In this document: positions 44,381 to 55,776 of the stretch, in pieces | Layout: every line of letters begins with the position of its first letter | Position numbering within the stretch: the first letter of the stretch is position 1 | Assembly: GCF_900113435.1 (NCBI RefSeq) | Contig: NZ_FOPG01000001.1 | Coordinates: forward strand, 992,001 to 1,056,000 | From: Sulfitobacter dubius | GTDB taxonomy: Bacteria; Pseudomonadota; Alphaproteobacteria; Rhodobacterales; Rhodobacteraceae | Length of the DNA: 64,000 nt | Direction of reading: 5' to 3' | Made by a program: the position numbers and the translations under genes | The notes under the pieces: model-generated | Database searches by the model: none | Told to the model about the DNA's origin: nothing | The model's input: only the letters and a program-made list of their open reading frames with translations

Positions 44381-45421
44381 TCAGCCCCCTACGGTCCAGC
44401 GGGCGTAGATGCCCCAGAACCAATCGAATTTTGCAGCGAATGCCACGAAGACCACCCAGAACAGCGAGAACGGCAGGAAGACTTTCCAACCCAGCCGCAT
44501 CAGCTGGTCATAGCGGTAGCGCGGCGTGATTGCCTTCACCATGGCGAACATGAAGAAGACCATCAGCATTTTGATGAACATCCAGAAGAAGCCATCGGGC
44601 AGGAACGGCACCGGCGACAGCCAGCCGCCGAAGAACATCAGCGACACCAGCGCGCACATCAGCACCACGGCCACCAATTCGCCGATCATAAAGAGCAGGA
44701 AGGGGGTCGAGGAATATTCCACCTGATAGCCCGCCACCAGTTCTGATTCCGCTTCCGGCAGATCGAACGGCGGGCGGTTGGTTTCCGCCAGCGCCGAGAT
44801 GAAGAACAGGATCAACATTGGGAAGTGCGGCAGGAAGTACCAGTTGAACAGACCCCAGTCGCCATCCTGTGCCGCCACGATGGACGAGAAGTTCATTGAC
44901 CCGGTCGAGAGGATCACGCCGATGATGATCAGACCGATCGAGACTTCGTAAGAAATCATCTGCGCGGCGGAGCGCAGGCTCCCTAGGAACGGGTATTTCG
45001 AGTTCGACGCCCAACCGCCCATGATTACGCCGTAAACCTCAAGCGAGGAGACGGCGAAGACATAGAGGATGGCCACGTTGATGTCCGACAGGATCCAGCC
45101 TTCGTTGAAAGGGATCACCGCCCAAGCGATCATCGCCATGACAAAGGAAATCATTGGCGCGAGGAAGAAGACCCCCTTGTCCGCGCCCGCCGGAACCACC
45201 ACTTCTTTAACGATATATTTGAGGAAGTCGGCAAAACTTTGAAGCAGGCCGAAGACGCCCACAACGTTGGGGCCACGGCGCATCATCACGGCGGCCCAGA
45301 TCTTGCGGTCGGCATACATGAGGAAGGCAAGCGCCAGCAGCAACGGCACCACCAGCAGCAACACCTGCCCAACCGTCAGCAGGCCGATGCCCAGATAGGT
45401 GTTGTAAAAGAAATCAGCCAT
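44381..45421 (-). CDS. nuoH: NADH-quinone oxidoreductase subunit H
   Basis: 346 residues, eight membrane helices. Quinone-site loops [18 protein letters not shown] and the [21 protein letters not shown] acidic loop are present, the latter being highly conserved in ND1. Connects the membrane arm to the peripheral arm. Preceded by a lipoprotein gene six bases upstream. Confidence 0.97.
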   Translation of the reverse strand: MADFFYNTYLGIGLLTVGQVLLLVVPLLLALAFLMYADRKIWAAVMMRRGPNVVGVFGLLQSFADFLKYIVKEVVVPAGADKGVFFLAPMISFVMAMIAWAVIPFNEGWILSDINVAILYVFAVSSLEVYGVIMGGWASNSKYPFLGSLRSAAQMISYEVSIGLIIIGVILSTGSMNFSSIVAAQDGDWGLFNWYFLPHFPMLILFFISALAETNRPPFDLPEAESELVAGYQVEYSSTPFLLFMIGELVAVVLMCALVSLMFFGGWLSPVPFLPDGFFWMFIKMLMVFFMFAMVKAITPRYRYDQLMRLGWKVFLPFSLFWVVFVAFAAKFDWFWGIYARWTVGG

Positions 45422-45427
45422 AAGTCC

Positions 45428-45811
45428 TCACACCGTCGGAATGCCGCGTTCCGCGCATTGAAACGCGGTCACTTCGGCATCAATTGTCTTCAAGCCTTTG
45501 GGCAGGCTCGGCGAGATTGTGTAAACAGCATCTGCCCGCCATATGCCACCCTCTTCGGTCACATTTGTCCGCACATGTCGCGCAAAACCGTAGCCCCGGA
45601 TCAACGTATACTGCGCTGCAGCACATTCGGCGTAATCCGACACGTCTTGGTTCGACAACGCCTTAGTCATGGCCACGTTAAACTGCACCAAATCACCGTC
45701 CAAAAGCTGGGTTTCGACCCCCTTGTAATCGGGGATAAAATCCTCGGCCACCGGCACCTGCGCTTCGCAGGCGGCCAGCAGCATCAAGGGGGCCAGCATC
45801 ATGGCTCTCAC
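45428..45811 (-). CDS. nuo operon lipoprotein A (unknown)
   Basis: 127 residues. A short signal sequence with lipobox LLAACEAQ (Cys about residue 15) indicates a lipoprotein. The mature part has three more cysteines (YAECAAAQ and FQCAERG) and the pattern ...[19 protein letters not shown]. It overlaps the nuoG stop by four bases and precedes nuoH by six, so it is co-translated with complex I. Family not recognised; probably a periplasmic or membrane-anchored accessory. A second ATG three codons in leaves the start slightly uncertain. Confidence 0.7.
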   Translation of the reverse strand: MRAMMLAPLMLLAACEAQVPVAEDFIPDYKGVETQLLDGDLVQFNVAMTKALSNQDVSDYAECAAAQYTLIRGYGFARHVRTNVTEEGGIWRADAVYTISPSLPKGLKTIDAEVTAFQCAERGIPTV

Positions 45812-47823
45812 TCCGCCGCCATCGGCTCGGCCCGGCGCGCGGCGGCCAAGGCCGATAGTTCCGCCATCAACTGGCTGGCCCGCGCGATCGGGTTGGAGAG
45901 ATAGAAGTCACGTACCGCGGGCGCGAAAGAGGCATCACCCAGCTTACCGGCGGGCAGCGCGGCCCATTCGTTTTCCGGCACCTCATCCACATTCGCCAGA
46001 TGCGGCACGGCCTCGGTCAACTTGCGGCGCAGCTGGGCGATGGAATCATAGCCCAACTGCGCGCCCAACTCAGCCGAGAGCGCCCGCAGAATCGCCCAGT
46101 TTTCCTTGGCCTGACCCGGCGCGAACCCAGCACGTTGCGCCAATTGCGGACGGCCTTCGGTGTTGACGAACAGACCCGGCTCTTCGGTATAGGCGGCACC
46201 CGGCAGGATGATGTCGGCGCGATGTGCGCCGCGATCCCCATGGCTGCCTTGGTAGATCACGAAAGGGCCGGCACCGATTTCGACCTCATCCGCGCCGAGG
46301 TTATAGATCACCTCCGCCGCGTTCACGTCGTCCATGCCGTTTTCAGCCGTGGCACCGATGTCCATCGCGCCGACGCGCGACGCTGCGGTGTGCAGGACCA
46401 TCAGCTTGCTCTTGGTTTTCTCGGCCAGCTCCATCGCTTTCGCCAGAACCGCAGCGCCATCCGCTTCGCGCAGCGCGCCTTGGCCGACCACAACCACCGA
46501 AGGCTGCTCCAGCACCTCGTCGAAGTCGCTACCCATCAGTTTGTCGAGGGTCGCGCGGTCATTGCCCAGATGGTGATGCGGGTACGTCAGATCCGCGGCT
46601 TCGCCGATCAAGCCAACCTCTGCGCCATTGCTCCACGCTTTGCGGATGCGCGCGTTCAGCACTGGCGCTTCAACCGCGGGGTTGGTGCCGATCAGCTGGA
46701 TCATCTTGGCGTTATCAAGGTCTTCGATCCGGGCGTTGCCGACATAGCCGAAACGATTGCCCGCAGGCAGCTTCGCCCCATCGGTGCGGCATTCGACGAC
46801 ACCGCCCTGCCCTTCGATCAACTGCTTCAGCGCAAAGGCGGCCTCAACCGAAGACAGATCGCCGATGAGACCGGCCAGTTTCTTGCCCTTCATCGCGGCA
46901 GCGGCGGCATTCAGCGCCTCGGGCCAGCTGGCTTTGCGCAGTTTACCATTCTCGCGGATATAGGGCGTATCCAGACGCTGGCGGCGCAGACCGTCCCAGA
47001 CAAAGCGCGTCTTGTCGGAAATCCACTCTTCGTTCACGCCGTCATGGTTGCGCGGCAGGAAGCGCATGACTTCGCGGCCTTTGGTATCGACCCGGATGTT
47101 GGAGCCTAGCGCATCCATCACGTCGATGCTCTCGGTCTTGCTGAGTTCCCACGGACGCGCGGTGAAGGCGTAGGGTTTACTGACCAACGCACCGACGGGG
47201 CAAAGGTCAATAATGTTGCCCGAAAGATTGCTGTCGATCAGTGAGCCTAGATAGGTCGTGATCTCGGCATCCTCGCCCCGGCCTGTCTGCCCCATGACGT
47301 GCTGTCCCGCGACCTCGGTCGTGAAGCGCACGCAGCGGGTGCAGGAAATGCAGCGGGTCATGTGAGTCTCGACCAGCGGGCCGAGATCGAGGTCTTCGGT
47401 GGCGCGCTTCGGCTCGCGGTAGCGCGAGAAATCGACGCCGTAGGCCATCGCCTGATCCTGAAGATCGCACTCACCGCCCTGATCGCAGATCGGGCAATCC
47501 AGCGGGTGGTTGATGAGCAGGAACTCCATCACGCCCTCGCGAGCCTTTTTGACCATCGGCGAGTTGGTTTTCACGACCGGCGGCTGGCCTTCCGGCCCGG
47601 GCCGCAGGTCACGCACCTGCATGGCGCAGGAGGCGGCAGGCTTGGGCGGCCCGCCGACGACTTCCACAAGACACATCCGGCAGTTACCGGCGATCGACAG
47701 ACGCTCGTGGTAACAGAAGCGCGGCACCTCGATGCCAACCTGCTCGCAGGCCTGAATGAGCGTCATCGCCCCTTCGACTTCAACTTCTTTACCGTCGATG
47801 ATGATCTTGCGGATATCGCTCAT
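45808..47823 (-). CDS. nuoG: NADH-quinone oxidoreductase subunit G
   Basis: 671 residues. N-terminal 2Fe-2S ligands in [15 protein letters not shown], the His-ligated cluster region [18 protein letters not shown] and the 4Fe-4S motif [10 protein letters not shown] (N4/N5 type). The C-terminal molybdopterin-oxidoreductase-like domain is present but lacks pterin binding. Carries electrons from NuoF to NuoI. Shorter than E. coli NuoG (908) and like Paracoccus/mitochondrial forms. Overlaps lipoprotein A. Confidence 0.97.
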   Translation of the reverse strand: MSDIRKIIIDGKEVEVEGAMTLIQACEQVGIEVPRFCYHERLSIAGNCRMCLVEVVGGPPKPAASCAMQVRDLRPGPEGQPPVVKTNSPMVKKAREGVMEFLLINHPLDCPICDQGGECDLQDQAMAYGVDFSRYREPKRATEDLDLGPLVETHMTRCISCTRCVRFTTEVAGQHVMGQTGRGEDAEITTYLGSLIDSNLSGNIIDLCPVGALVSKPYAFTARPWELSKTESIDVMDALGSNIRVDTKGREVMRFLPRNHDGVNEEWISDKTRFVWDGLRRQRLDTPYIRENGKLRKASWPEALNAAAAAMKGKKLAGLIGDLSSVEAAFALKQLIEGQGGVVECRTDGAKLPAGNRFGYVGNARIEDLDNAKMIQLIGTNPAVEAPVLNARIRKAWSNGAEVGLIGEAADLTYPHHHLGNDRATLDKLMGSDFDEVLEQPSVVVVGQGALREADGAAVLAKAMELAEKTKSKLMVLHTAASRVGAMDIGATAENGMDDVNAAEVIYNLGADEVEIGAGPFVIYQGSHGDRGAHRADIILPGAAYTEEPGLFVNTEGRPQLAQRAGFAPGQAKENWAILRALSAELGAQLGYDSIAQLRRKLTEAVPHLANVDEVPENEWAALPAGKLGDASFAPAVRDFYLSNPIARASQLMAELSALAAARRAEPMAAE

Positions 47824-47827
47824 AAGC

Positions 47828-48238
47828 TCACTTTGCCTTCAGTAACGAACCGATCCGGCTCGATTTTTGAATCTCTTCGCGTCCAAGCGCACAATAGCTT
47901 TGCGGGTCCGAAGTATCGACCCCCTTCGCCTTGAAAAACGCGGCCCCGCGCGCTTTCATCCGTGCTTTTTCGGCGTCACTATCGATATAGGCGTCGATCT
48001 CGGCGTCGGAGTAGCCCAGATCGCCAGCCTTGCCCTTCAAGTCCCATGCCATCTTGATCGCGCGCAGCATCCGCGCGCTGATGTCGGGGCAGTTTTTCCG
48101 GATGATGTCGGCCATGCCAATATCCAACAGCGCGTCATCAATCGCGGCCACGTCACGCAATGGCGGTTTGGCCATCGCGGGTGTCACGGTGGCGGCGGTC
48201 AGGCTCAGGCCCATCACGGCGATCATCAGGGTGCGCAT
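47828..48238 (-). CDS. secreted protein in nuo operon (DUF5333-like)
   Basis: 136 residues with signal peptide ending TPAMAK. Helical mature protein with [21 protein letters not shown] and [20 protein letters not shown], two cysteines. I take it as DUF5333-like, a family I recall mainly from Rhodobacterales; this assignment is from memory. It lies four bases from nuoG, so it is part of the operon. Probably periplasmic; complex I has no known periplasmic subunit of this type. Confidence 0.65.
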   Translation of the reverse strand: MRTLMIAVMGLSLTAATVTPAMAKPPLRDVAAIDDALLDIGMADIIRKNCPDISARMLRAIKMAWDLKGKAGDLGYSDAEIDAYIDSDAEKARMKARGAAFFKAKGVDTSDPQSYCALGREEIQKSSRIGSLLKAK

Positions 48239-48358
48239 ATCAATTCTCCTTCATGCAGCGGGCCGGAACGGCCCGTCTGACAGATGGAGTTCGGGGTGCG
48301 TGATATTCAATATCACCGCCCGCACAGGCCGTGGCCCCGCGATATGTCGCCGATGAGA

Positions 48359-48685
48359 TCACTGTGGGCAGCGGCCCTGAAAGGTTACCGCACCACCATC
48401 AAGCCGCAACGTGCCTGTCGGCGCGTCGGGGCCAAAGGTCCATTCGATGTCCGAGTTGCCGTAGTTGCCGACGCAGTATTTCACCGCTTCATAACGTGCC
48501 GCCGCGCGGGCACCGTCAATCGACTTGCCGGCATCTTTGACGGTCACTTGAAACACATCGCGCTGGCCATCGACCTTGCGCAGTTTGGTGCTAAAATAGT
48601 GACCATCAAAAGCCACACGCTCACCATCATTGGCACAGCCCGCCAGCAGGGCGCTCACCGTCAAAAGCGTCAAAGCATATTTCAT
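48359..48685 (-). CDS. nuo operon lipoprotein B (unknown)
   Basis: 108 residues from ATG 48685. Lipobox LLAGCAND sets a lipoprotein (Cys about residue 17). Mature part has VAFDGHYFSTKLRKVDGQRD, KYCVGNYGNSDIEW and ends FQGRCPQ; two cysteines may pair. Between nuoF and the DUF5333-like gene, with 120 bases downstream to that gene and 138 upstream to nuoF. A longer reading is not supported by a start. Unknown family; may be a surface lipoprotein unrelated to complex I, though in the same transcript. Confidence 0.65.
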   Translation of the reverse strand: MKYALTLLTVSALLAGCANDGERVAFDGHYFSTKLRKVDGQRDVFQVTVKDAGKSIDGARAAARYEAVKYCVGNYGNSDIEWTFGPDAPTGTLRLDGGAVTFQGRCPQ

Positions 48686-48823
48686 AGACCTACTCCGCTG
48701 CGCCCCGCGCCCGGCATTGCCGAACGCTTCGCGCCTGTTATGGAACGGACGCGTCAAACGCGCGCCCGCTATCGCCCCTACTGCGCCAAGCGTCAAGCCA
48801 CCGGCCCGACGCATTGCACAGTT

Positions 48824-50119
48824 TTACTCCGCCGCAACCGCGCTGACACTGCCTGTGCGCTTGTGTTTGATCCGGTCTTCGATTTCGTCCCGGAAGTGAC
48901 GGATCAAACCTTGGATCGGCCAAGCCGCCGCATCGCCAAGCGCGCAGATCGTGTGGCCTTCGACCTGTTTGGTCACGTCGAGCAGCATGTCGATCTCTTC
49001 GGGCTCTGCATCGCCCCAGACCAGACGATCCATCACCCGCATCATCCAACCGGTGCCTTCGCGGCAGGGCGTACACTGGCCGCAGCTTTCGTGTTTGTAG
49101 AACTTCGACAGACGCCAGATCGCTTTGATCACGTCGGTCGAGTTGTCCATTACTATCACCGCCGCGGTGCCAAGGCCCGAACGTTGCTCGCGCAGATAGT
49201 CGAAATCCATGATCGCGCCGCGCATGTCTTTGCCCGGGATCAATGGCACCGAGGAGCCTCCGGGGATCACGGCCTTGAGGTTGTCCCAGCCGCCGCGAAT
49301 GCCGCCGCAATGAGTTTCAATCAGCTCTTCGAAGGAAATCGACATGGCCTCTTCGACCACGCAAGGGTTGTTGACGTGACCCGAGATCGCGAACAGCTTG
49401 GTGCCCGCGTTGTTGGCGCGGCCAAAGCCTGCGAACCACTCCGGCCCGCGCCGCAGGATGGTCGGCACCACGGCGATGGATTCGACGTTGTTCACGGTCG
49501 TCGGGCAGCCATAAAGACCCGCGCCTGCCGGGAACGGCGGCTTCATGCGCGGCATGCCCTTCTTGCCTTCGAGGCTTTCCAGAAGTGCTGTTTCTTCGCC
49601 GCAAATGTAAGCCCCTGCCCCGTGGTGCAGGTAGATGTCAAAGTCCCAACCGGATTTGGAGGCGTTCTTGCCCACCAGCCCGGCTTCATAGGCTTCATCA
49701 ATCGCGGTCTGAAGTGCTTCGCGCTCACGGATGTATTCGCCGCGCAAGTAGATATAGCAGGCGTGGGCGTTCATCGCGAAAGAGGCGATCAAGCAGCCTT
49801 CGATCAGCGTATGCGGATCATGACGCATAATCTCGCGGTCTTTGCAGGTGCCCGGCTCGGATTCGTCGGCGTTGACCACCAGATAGGCCGGGCGGCCGTC
49901 GCTTTCCTTGGGCATGAAGGACCATTTCAGCCCCGTCGGGAAGCCCGCCCCGCCCCGGCCCCGCAGGCCAGAGGCTTTCATCTGGTCGACGATCCAATCG
50001 CGGCCCTTTTGAATGATCCCGGCGGTGCCATCCCAATGACCGCGCGACTGCGCGCCTTTCAGGGTGCGGTCATGCATGCCGTAAATGTTGGTAAAAATGC
50101 GGTCTTTGTCCTGAAGCAT
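48824..50119 (-). CDS. nuoF: NADH-quinone oxidoreductase subunit F
   Basis: 431 residues. The NADH/FMN site is seen as [16 protein letters not shown], the 4Fe-4S cluster N3 as [12 protein letters not shown] with a later Cys in ICALGDAA, and the [20 protein letters not shown] region is conserved. It takes electrons from NADH. The long C-terminal Ala/Val tail is short here. Six bases after a 77-residue membrane protein gene. Confidence 0.97.
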   Translation of the reverse strand: MLQDKDRIFTNIYGMHDRTLKGAQSRGHWDGTAGIIQKGRDWIVDQMKASGLRGRGGAGFPTGLKWSFMPKESDGRPAYLVVNADESEPGTCKDREIMRHDPHTLIEGCLIASFAMNAHACYIYLRGEYIREREALQTAIDEAYEAGLVGKNASKSGWDFDIYLHHGAGAYICGEETALLESLEGKKGMPRMKPPFPAGAGLYGCPTTVNNVESIAVVPTILRRGPEWFAGFGRANNAGTKLFAISGHVNNPCVVEEAMSISFEELIETHCGGIRGGWDNLKAVIPGGSSVPLIPGKDMRGAIMDFDYLREQRSGLGTAAVIVMDNSTDVIKAIWRLSKFYKHESCGQCTPCREGTGWMMRVMDRLVWGDAEPEEIDMLLDVTKQVEGHTICALGDAAAWPIQGLIRHFRDEIEDRIKHKRTGSVSAVAAE

Positions 50120-50124
50120 GATGC

Positions 50125-50358
50125 CTACCTTTGGTTCTCACGGCTGGCCCGGCGGGCCTGCCACATTTGATATATCACGACCATCGCCCAGAAAAGCGCG
50201 GCCAGTGCAGCAAAGTCGAAGAGCAGCGCATAGCGCCCCGGCAGGCCGAGCGCGGGGCCAGCCCATTGCATGGCCAGCCACAAGCACATGGTCACGGCAA
50301 TGACCAGCCCTGCGGTGCGGCCCTTGCGGGCAAGCGCTCTGTCTTCGGCTTCGCTCAT
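50125..50358 (-). CDS. 77-residue two-helix membrane protein in nuo operon (DUF5337-like)
   Basis: Starts at ATG 50358 ([13 protein letters not shown]) with an acidic/basic N-terminus, two membrane helices ([18 protein letters not shown] and [20 protein letters not shown]) and a charged C-terminus. A longer reading upstream overlaps the HhH-protein gene and is not coding. By recollection it corresponds to the DUF5337 type known in Rhodobacterales nuo operons. Unknown role; a supernumerary or assembly subunit is possible. Confidence 0.65.
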   Translation of the reverse strand: MSEAEDRALARKGRTAGLVIAVTMCLWLAMQWAGPALGLPGRYALLFDFAALAALFWAMVVIYQMWQARRASRENQR

Positions 50359-50374
50359 GTCTCTCGTCGCTCCG

Positions 50375-51172
50375 TCAGACTCCGGCCTTGCCGTCATTGG
50401 CAAGGGCTTTGGCCTGACCGATCCAATCGTCACGTTGAATGCGGCCCTTGAACCGCAAACGGGAATCGACCCATTCAATTTCATCGCCCTGAAGGGCTGC
50501 GATCTGATCGAAATGGTAGATGCCCAACTCATTCAGGGTCTGTTCCAACTTCGGCCCGATGCCACCAATACGCTTAAGGTCATCCGCCCCGCCCGCACGC
50601 GGCGCGTCGAGCAGTGCCGGTTTGCCGTCGGTAGAATGGCTATCGGTGGCGGGCACTGGTGCGGGTTCGGCCTCTGAGGGCTCGGCTGGCGCTTCGACGA
50701 CCTGTGTCGGGCTCTTTACGGCGACAGGAGCTTCCTCCGCTTCGACGACCTCTTCGGGCGCGGCCTCAACCGCGGCGGTATCGGCAACAGGTGCTGTCGG
50801 CTCCTGCTCCGGTGTTTCCTCGGCGGATTCTACCGGCGCACTGGCCTTGCGTGCCGCTCCGATGCCGGCGTCGCCCGCTGGCACGTTGCCCACAGCCGAT
50901 GAAATGCTGCCCGAAGCGGTGGACGCGCCTGCGACCGATGCCGCTGCCGCACTGCGCGTGGTATCCTGAGGGGCTGCCGCAGGCACATCTTTGCACAGCA
51001 GAGTCATCGCCAGATAGCCCACGATCACCGCCACCAGCACACCGGCCAGAATGCACATCAACAGCCCCCAGATGCCGAAGGCCAACAACAAGAATGCCGC
51101 CAGCAAACCGACACCAGCACCCAGCCACCAGCAGCGCTTGGTGCAGGCTTCTCGTTCCGAAATATCCGTCAT
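50375..51172 (-). CDS. membrane-anchored helix-hairpin-helix protein in nuo operon
   Basis: 265 residues. N-terminal hydrophobic segments (about 15-60), then a long Ala/Pro/Glu/Val-rich linker (about 65-190), and a C-terminal helix-hairpin-helix domain (about 195-265, GGADDLKRIGGIGPKLEQTL). The same domain is the C-terminal tail of NuoE encoded upstream, with about two-thirds of residues alike. HhH domains usually bind DNA or protein; a physical or assembly link to complex I is inferred. 17 bases from the 77-residue membrane gene. Confidence 0.8.
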   Translation of the reverse strand: MTDISEREACTKRCWWLGAGVGLLAAFLLLAFGIWGLLMCILAGVLVAVIVGYLAMTLLCKDVPAAAPQDTTRSAAAASVAGASTASGSISSAVGNVPAGDAGIGAARKASAPVESAEETPEQEPTAPVADTAAVEAAPEEVVEAEEAPVAVKSPTQVVEAPAEPSEAEPAPVPATDSHSTDGKPALLDAPRAGGADDLKRIGGIGPKLEQTLNELGIYHFDQIAALQGDEIEWVDSRLRFKGRIQRDDWIGQAKALANDGKAGV

Positions 51173-51264
51173 GACTGTCCTTCTCTCCCTTGATGCGGGC
51201 GATGCGGCTTATGGCTCTGCGGGGTGGTGTGGGTGCCGTCCTTGGCCCGTTGTTAATCTCCGTC

Positions 51265-52416
51265 CTATTCTTCTGCGAGGCGCGCGGCCTGCTCTACCCA
51301 AGTGTCACGGCTGACGCGGCCTTTGAACCCTTCGAGGTTCTGGTCGACCCAAGCGACCTCCTCCGGGCCCCATTGGGCGATCTGGTCAAAGTGGTAAAAG
51401 CCCATGCCGTTGAGCATCTGCTCCAGCTTCGGACCGACGCCTTTGATCTTTTTCAGATCATCAGCACCGCCCTCACGCGGGCCGTCCAACTGGGCAGGCT
51501 TTTGGCCGGGCGCAGCGGGGGCGCTGGTCTCGGCCTTCGCCGCATCGGCACTCTCGCCCTTGGGGTCACGTTTGGAGCGCGGTTTGCTCTTTGACGTGGC
51601 TTCGGCTTCTTGCTCGGTCACGCCGGTTTTGTCGGTGGCCTCGCCCTCGGCGGGACGCGGCTCTTCGGCTTCGACTTCTTCCACCGTTTCAGGCTCCGGC
51701 GCCTTGGGCTGGTTTTGCCACGGGGTCAGCAGCGGCACTTCGGTGCCGTCGATGCGTTTGACGGTATCACCGATGTCCACCGCAGCCTGCGCGCTGGCGT
51801 TATACTGGGTGCGGCCGCTTTCGTGGTCGGTTAAGCTGGTCAACCCGCCCAGAGGCTCGGAGGCATAGCGCCCGTTCTGCGGGCCAGGCACCGGCACGCG
51901 CCCATCGCTCAACTCATCAAGGATTTCGTTCAGCCGCGCGGTAGTCAGGTCTTCGTAATAGTCCTTGCCGATCTGTGCCATGGGCGCATTGGAACAAGCG
52001 CCAAGGCATTCGACCTCTTCCCAAGAAAAGCGCCCATCCGCTGACAACTCATGGGGTTTATTGGCGATGCGCTCTTTGCAGACGGCGACCAAATCTTCGG
52101 CCCCGCAGATCATGCAGGACGTGGTGCCACAAACTTGGATATGCGCAACGGAACCAACAGGTTGCAGTTGGAACATGAAGTAGAATGTAGCGACTTCCAG
52201 ACCGCGGATATAGGCCATGCCCAGCATTTCCGAGACATGCTCGATCGCCGGACGGGTCAACCAGCCCTCTTGCTCTTGCGCGCGCCACAAAAGCGGGATG
52301 ATCGCGCTGGCCTGACGGCCTTCGGGGTATTTGGTGATCTGCGCTTCGGCCCATTCTTGGTTGGCGGGCGTGAAGGCAAAACTGTCGGGCTGGTCAGGGT
52401 GTAGACGGCGGAGCAT
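51265..52416 (-). CDS. nuoE: NADH-quinone oxidoreductase subunit E with C-terminal helix-hairpin-helix tail
   Basis: 383 residues, far longer than Paracoccus Nqo2 (about 239). Residues 1-175 are the thioredoxin-like NuoE with 2Fe-2S cysteines Cys96, Cys101, Cys137 and Cys141 (CGTTSC, CLGAC). Residues 175-310 are low complexity, acidic, and 316-383 a helix-hairpin-helix domain ([20 protein letters not shown]). Carries N1a on the NADH side. The tail resembles the next gene's C-terminus and is inferred to bind a partner. R. capsulatus NuoE is also long by recollection. Confidence 0.95.
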   Translation of the reverse strand: MLRRLHPDQPDSFAFTPANQEWAEAQITKYPEGRQASAIIPLLWRAQEQEGWLTRPAIEHVSEMLGMAYIRGLEVATFYFMFQLQPVGSVAHIQVCGTTSCMICGAEDLVAVCKERIANKPHELSADGRFSWEEVECLGACSNAPMAQIGKDYYEDLTTARLNEILDELSDGRVPVPGPQNGRYASEPLGGLTSLTDHESGRTQYNASAQAAVDIGDTVKRIDGTEVPLLTPWQNQPKAPEPETVEEVEAEEPRPAEGEATDKTGVTEQEAEATSKSKPRSKRDPKGESADAAKAETSAPAAPGQKPAQLDGPREGGADDLKKIKGVGPKLEQMLNGMGFYHFDQIAQWGPEEVAWVDQNLEGFKGRVSRDTWVEQAARLAEE

Positions 52417-52495
52417 TAGTTCGAACCTATGGTCAGGCGGAGGCCAATGATGCCTCCGGCGTAAATTTCTTCAAAACGGAGCGATGCGACCGGCA

Positions 52496-53740
52496 TCACC
52501 GGTCAATCTCTCCAAAGACGACGTCCATCGTACCGATGATCGCGGCCACATCGGCAAGCTGGTGACCGCTGGCCACATGATCCATCGCCTGCAGGTGCAA
52601 GAAGCCCGGTGCGCGGATCTTAGCGCGGTAGGGTTTGTTCGAGCCATCGGCCACAAGGTAGACGCCGAACTCGCCCTTCGGCGCTTCGACCGCGCAGTAC
52701 ACTTCGCCCTCGGGCACGTGGAAACCTTCGGTGTAGAGCTTGAAGTGGTGGATCAGGCTTTCCATGTCGGTCTTCATCGCGGTGCGCGATGGCGGGGTGA
52801 TCTTGCCACGGGCGAGGATATCGCCCTGCCCCTCGGGGGCGCGCAGTTTTTCGATCGCCTGCTGAATAATGTAGGTCGACTGGCGCATTTCTTCCATGCG
52901 GCAGAGGTAACGGTCAAAGCAGTCGCCGTTCTTGCCTACAGGGATCTGGAAGTCAAATTCATCGTAGCATTCATAGGGTTGCGAGCGCCGCAGATCCCAG
53001 GCCAGCCCCGAGCCGCGCACCATAACGCCGCTGAAGCCGTAATCGAGAATTTCTTGCTCGGAGACGATGCCGATGTCGACGTTCCGCTGTTTAAAGATCC
53101 GGTTCTCGGTCAGCAACTCATCGATATCGACCATAAATTTGGTCAGGAATTGATCGCACCAAGCTTCGATATCGTCCAGCAGCGCGGGCGGCAGGTCTTG
53201 GTGGACGCCGCCGGGGCGGAAATAGGCCGCGTGCAGGCGTGCGCCGCAGGCCCGCTCGTAAAAGATCATCAGGCTTTCACGCTCTTCAAAACCCCAAAGC
53301 GGCGGCGTGAGCGCGCCCACGTCCAGCGCCTGCGTGGTGATGTTCAGAAGGTGGTTCAGGATGCGGCCAATTTCGCAGAACAGCACACGGATCAGCGAGG
53401 CGCGGCGCGGCACAACGGTGCCGGTCAGCTTTTCAATCGCCAGACACCAAGCGTGCTCTTGGTTCATCGGGGCCACGTAATCCAACCGGTCGAAATACGG
53501 TAGGTTTTGCAGATAGGTGCGGCTTTCCATCAGCTTTTCGGTGCCACGGTGCAGCAGGCCGATATGCGGATCGCACCGCTCTACAACCTCGCCGTCAAGC
53601 TCAAGCACCAGACGCAAAACACCGTGCGCGGCAGGGTGTTGCGGGCCGAAGTTGATGTTGAAGTTGCGGATCTTCTGCTCGCCGGACTCAAAGTCGGTCG
53701 ACCCGTCGTCAAAGGCTTTTGTGCGAATGTCGCCGTCCAT
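52496..53740 (-). CDS. nuoD: NADH-quinone oxidoreductase subunit D
   Basis: 414 residues from ATG 53740, which overlaps the stop of the 57-aa ORF by one base (TAATG). Hydrogenase-large-subunit fold: [18 protein letters not shown] with His-Asp quinone ligand region, [18 protein letters not shown] and DVVFGEIDR at the end. Forms the quinone pocket with NuoB. Separate from nuoC, as usual in alphaproteobacteria. Confidence 0.97.
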   Translation of the reverse strand: MDGDIRTKAFDDGSTDFESGEQKIRNFNINFGPQHPAAHGVLRLVLELDGEVVERCDPHIGLLHRGTEKLMESRTYLQNLPYFDRLDYVAPMNQEHAWCLAIEKLTGTVVPRRASLIRVLFCEIGRILNHLLNITTQALDVGALTPPLWGFEERESLMIFYERACGARLHAAYFRPGGVHQDLPPALLDDIEAWCDQFLTKFMVDIDELLTENRIFKQRNVDIGIVSEQEILDYGFSGVMVRGSGLAWDLRRSQPYECYDEFDFQIPVGKNGDCFDRYLCRMEEMRQSTYIIQQAIEKLRAPEGQGDILARGKITPPSRTAMKTDMESLIHHFKLYTEGFHVPEGEVYCAVEAPKGEFGVYLVADGSNKPYRAKIRAPGFLHLQAMDHVASGHQLADVAAIIGTMDVVFGEIDR

Positions 53741-53913
53741 TACCGTTTCTCCAGTTCTTGCAGCTTCATGCCCATCCACCACAGCAAGGCGATCGTGCCT
53801 AGCGGGATCAGACAGGCCGCCGCCCAGTATTTATTGATGCCAAAGAACGGCAGCAGTTTGACCATTGGAATGGCCGTCAGTGCCGAAAGGATCAGCCAGC
53901 CAAACCCGCCCAT
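53740..53913 (-). CDS. 57-residue membrane protein between nuoC and nuoD
   Basis: Below usual length cut-offs. The ATG at 53913 overlaps the nuoC stop by one base (TAATG) and its stop overlaps the nuoD start likewise, so translational coupling on both sides supports a real gene. Two membrane helices ([17 protein letters not shown] and [18 protein letters not shown]), then KLQELEKR. Sequence shows good coding character. A small supernumerary or assembly subunit is likely; family not recognised with certainty. Confidence 0.8.
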   Translation of the reverse strand: MGGFGWLILSALTAIPMVKLLPFFGINKYWAAACLIPLGTIALLWWMGMKLQELEKR

Positions 53914-54542
53914 TACTTCGCGTCCTTGCTCACATTGCCATCGGGCGCAGATTTGTCATCGCCGGGCAGAATGTAATCGGCCCCCTCCCAGGGCGACATA
54001 AAGTCGAACTGGCGGTATTCCTGCACTAGGCTAACCGGTTCATAGACCACGCGCTTGGCGGCTTCGTCATAGCGCACTTCGGTATAGCCCGTCGTCGGGA
54101 AATCCTTGCGGAGCGGGTGCCCGCGAAAGCCATAGTCGGTCAGGATGCGGCGCAGGTCCGGGTGGCCGGAGAACAGGATGCCGAACATGTCAAAGACTTC
54201 ACGCTCGAACCAATCGGCACTGGGGTGTACGCTGGTGATCGACGGCACCATGTCCTTTTCCCGCGCGGTAGCGCGCAGGCGGATGCGGTGGTTTTGGTAC
54301 ATCGACAGGAAGTGGTAAACCACGTCGAACCGTTTCGCACGGCCGGGATAGTCCACCGCCGTGATGTCGACCAAAGTCGAGAAACGGCAGGTCGGATCGC
54401 CCTTGAGGAACTCAACAAGGCCCGCGATATTTGCCAGCGCCACGGACATGTTCAACTCACCCTTGGTGACATCCCATCCCAGCACACAATCGGGCCGCTT
54501 GGCTTCGATATAGGCCCCAAGTTCCTGCAGTTGTTCGCTCAT
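53913..54542 (-). CDS. nuoC: NADH-quinone oxidoreductase subunit C
   Basis: 209 residues from ATG 54542 with GGAAG as ribosome site; GTG six codons earlier is less likely. 30-kDa-subunit signature [30 protein letters not shown] is intact in parts ([10 protein letters not shown] and [10 protein letters not shown]). Binds the peripheral arm quinone module. Followed by the 57-aa ORF; 101 bases from nuoB, a gap containing a CGCGCC/GGCGCG hairpin. Confidence 0.95.
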   Translation of the reverse strand: MSEQLQELGAYIEAKRPDCVLGWDVTKGELNMSVALANIAGLVEFLKGDPTCRFSTLVDITAVDYPGRAKRFDVVYHFLSMYQNHRIRLRATAREKDMVPSITSVHPSADWFEREVFDMFGILFSGHPDLRRILTDYGFRGHPLRKDFPTTGYTEVRYDEAAKRVVYEPVSLVQEYRQFDFMSPWEGADYILPGDDKSAPDGNVSKDAK

Positions 54543-54643
54543 CGCAAATCTTCCTTCCACGCGCCGATCAACGCCATCTCACTGTCCCGCGCCTTTGGCG
54601 CGCTGTCCTTCTGCCTGCCCCTCACCCGGCGCAGGCCCTTGTC

Positions 54644-55614
<971 letters not shown>

Positions 55615-55684
55615 GGGGATGCTCCTTTCGCGGTGCGCGGCAATCGAAAGGGGTCCGAGCCCCGCGCAGACAAACTTGGATTGG

Positions 55685-55712
55685 GTTTAACTCTGCCGGT
55701 GGGTAGGGTCAA
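55685..55712 (-). promoter_or_regulatory. candidate promoter of nuo operon
   Basis: On the minus strand TTGACC (plus 55707-55712), 16 bp, then TTAAAC (plus 55685-55690). It is about 70 bases before nuoA and the only good -35 in the gap to the liu cluster, giving a leader of roughly 65 bases. Confidence 0.4.
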
Positions 55713-55776
55713 CGGGCCAAGCCCGCATATTGCTGCCCGCCCCGCTTCAATACCGTCAAATCTTCTGTATTGCGCG

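Noticed and set aside
54543-54643. 12-codon peptide [12 protein letters not shown] overlapping the nuoC start
   Set aside because: It ends with ATGA at the nuoC start and could be a leader, but it is too short and lacks a clear ribosome site to be called.
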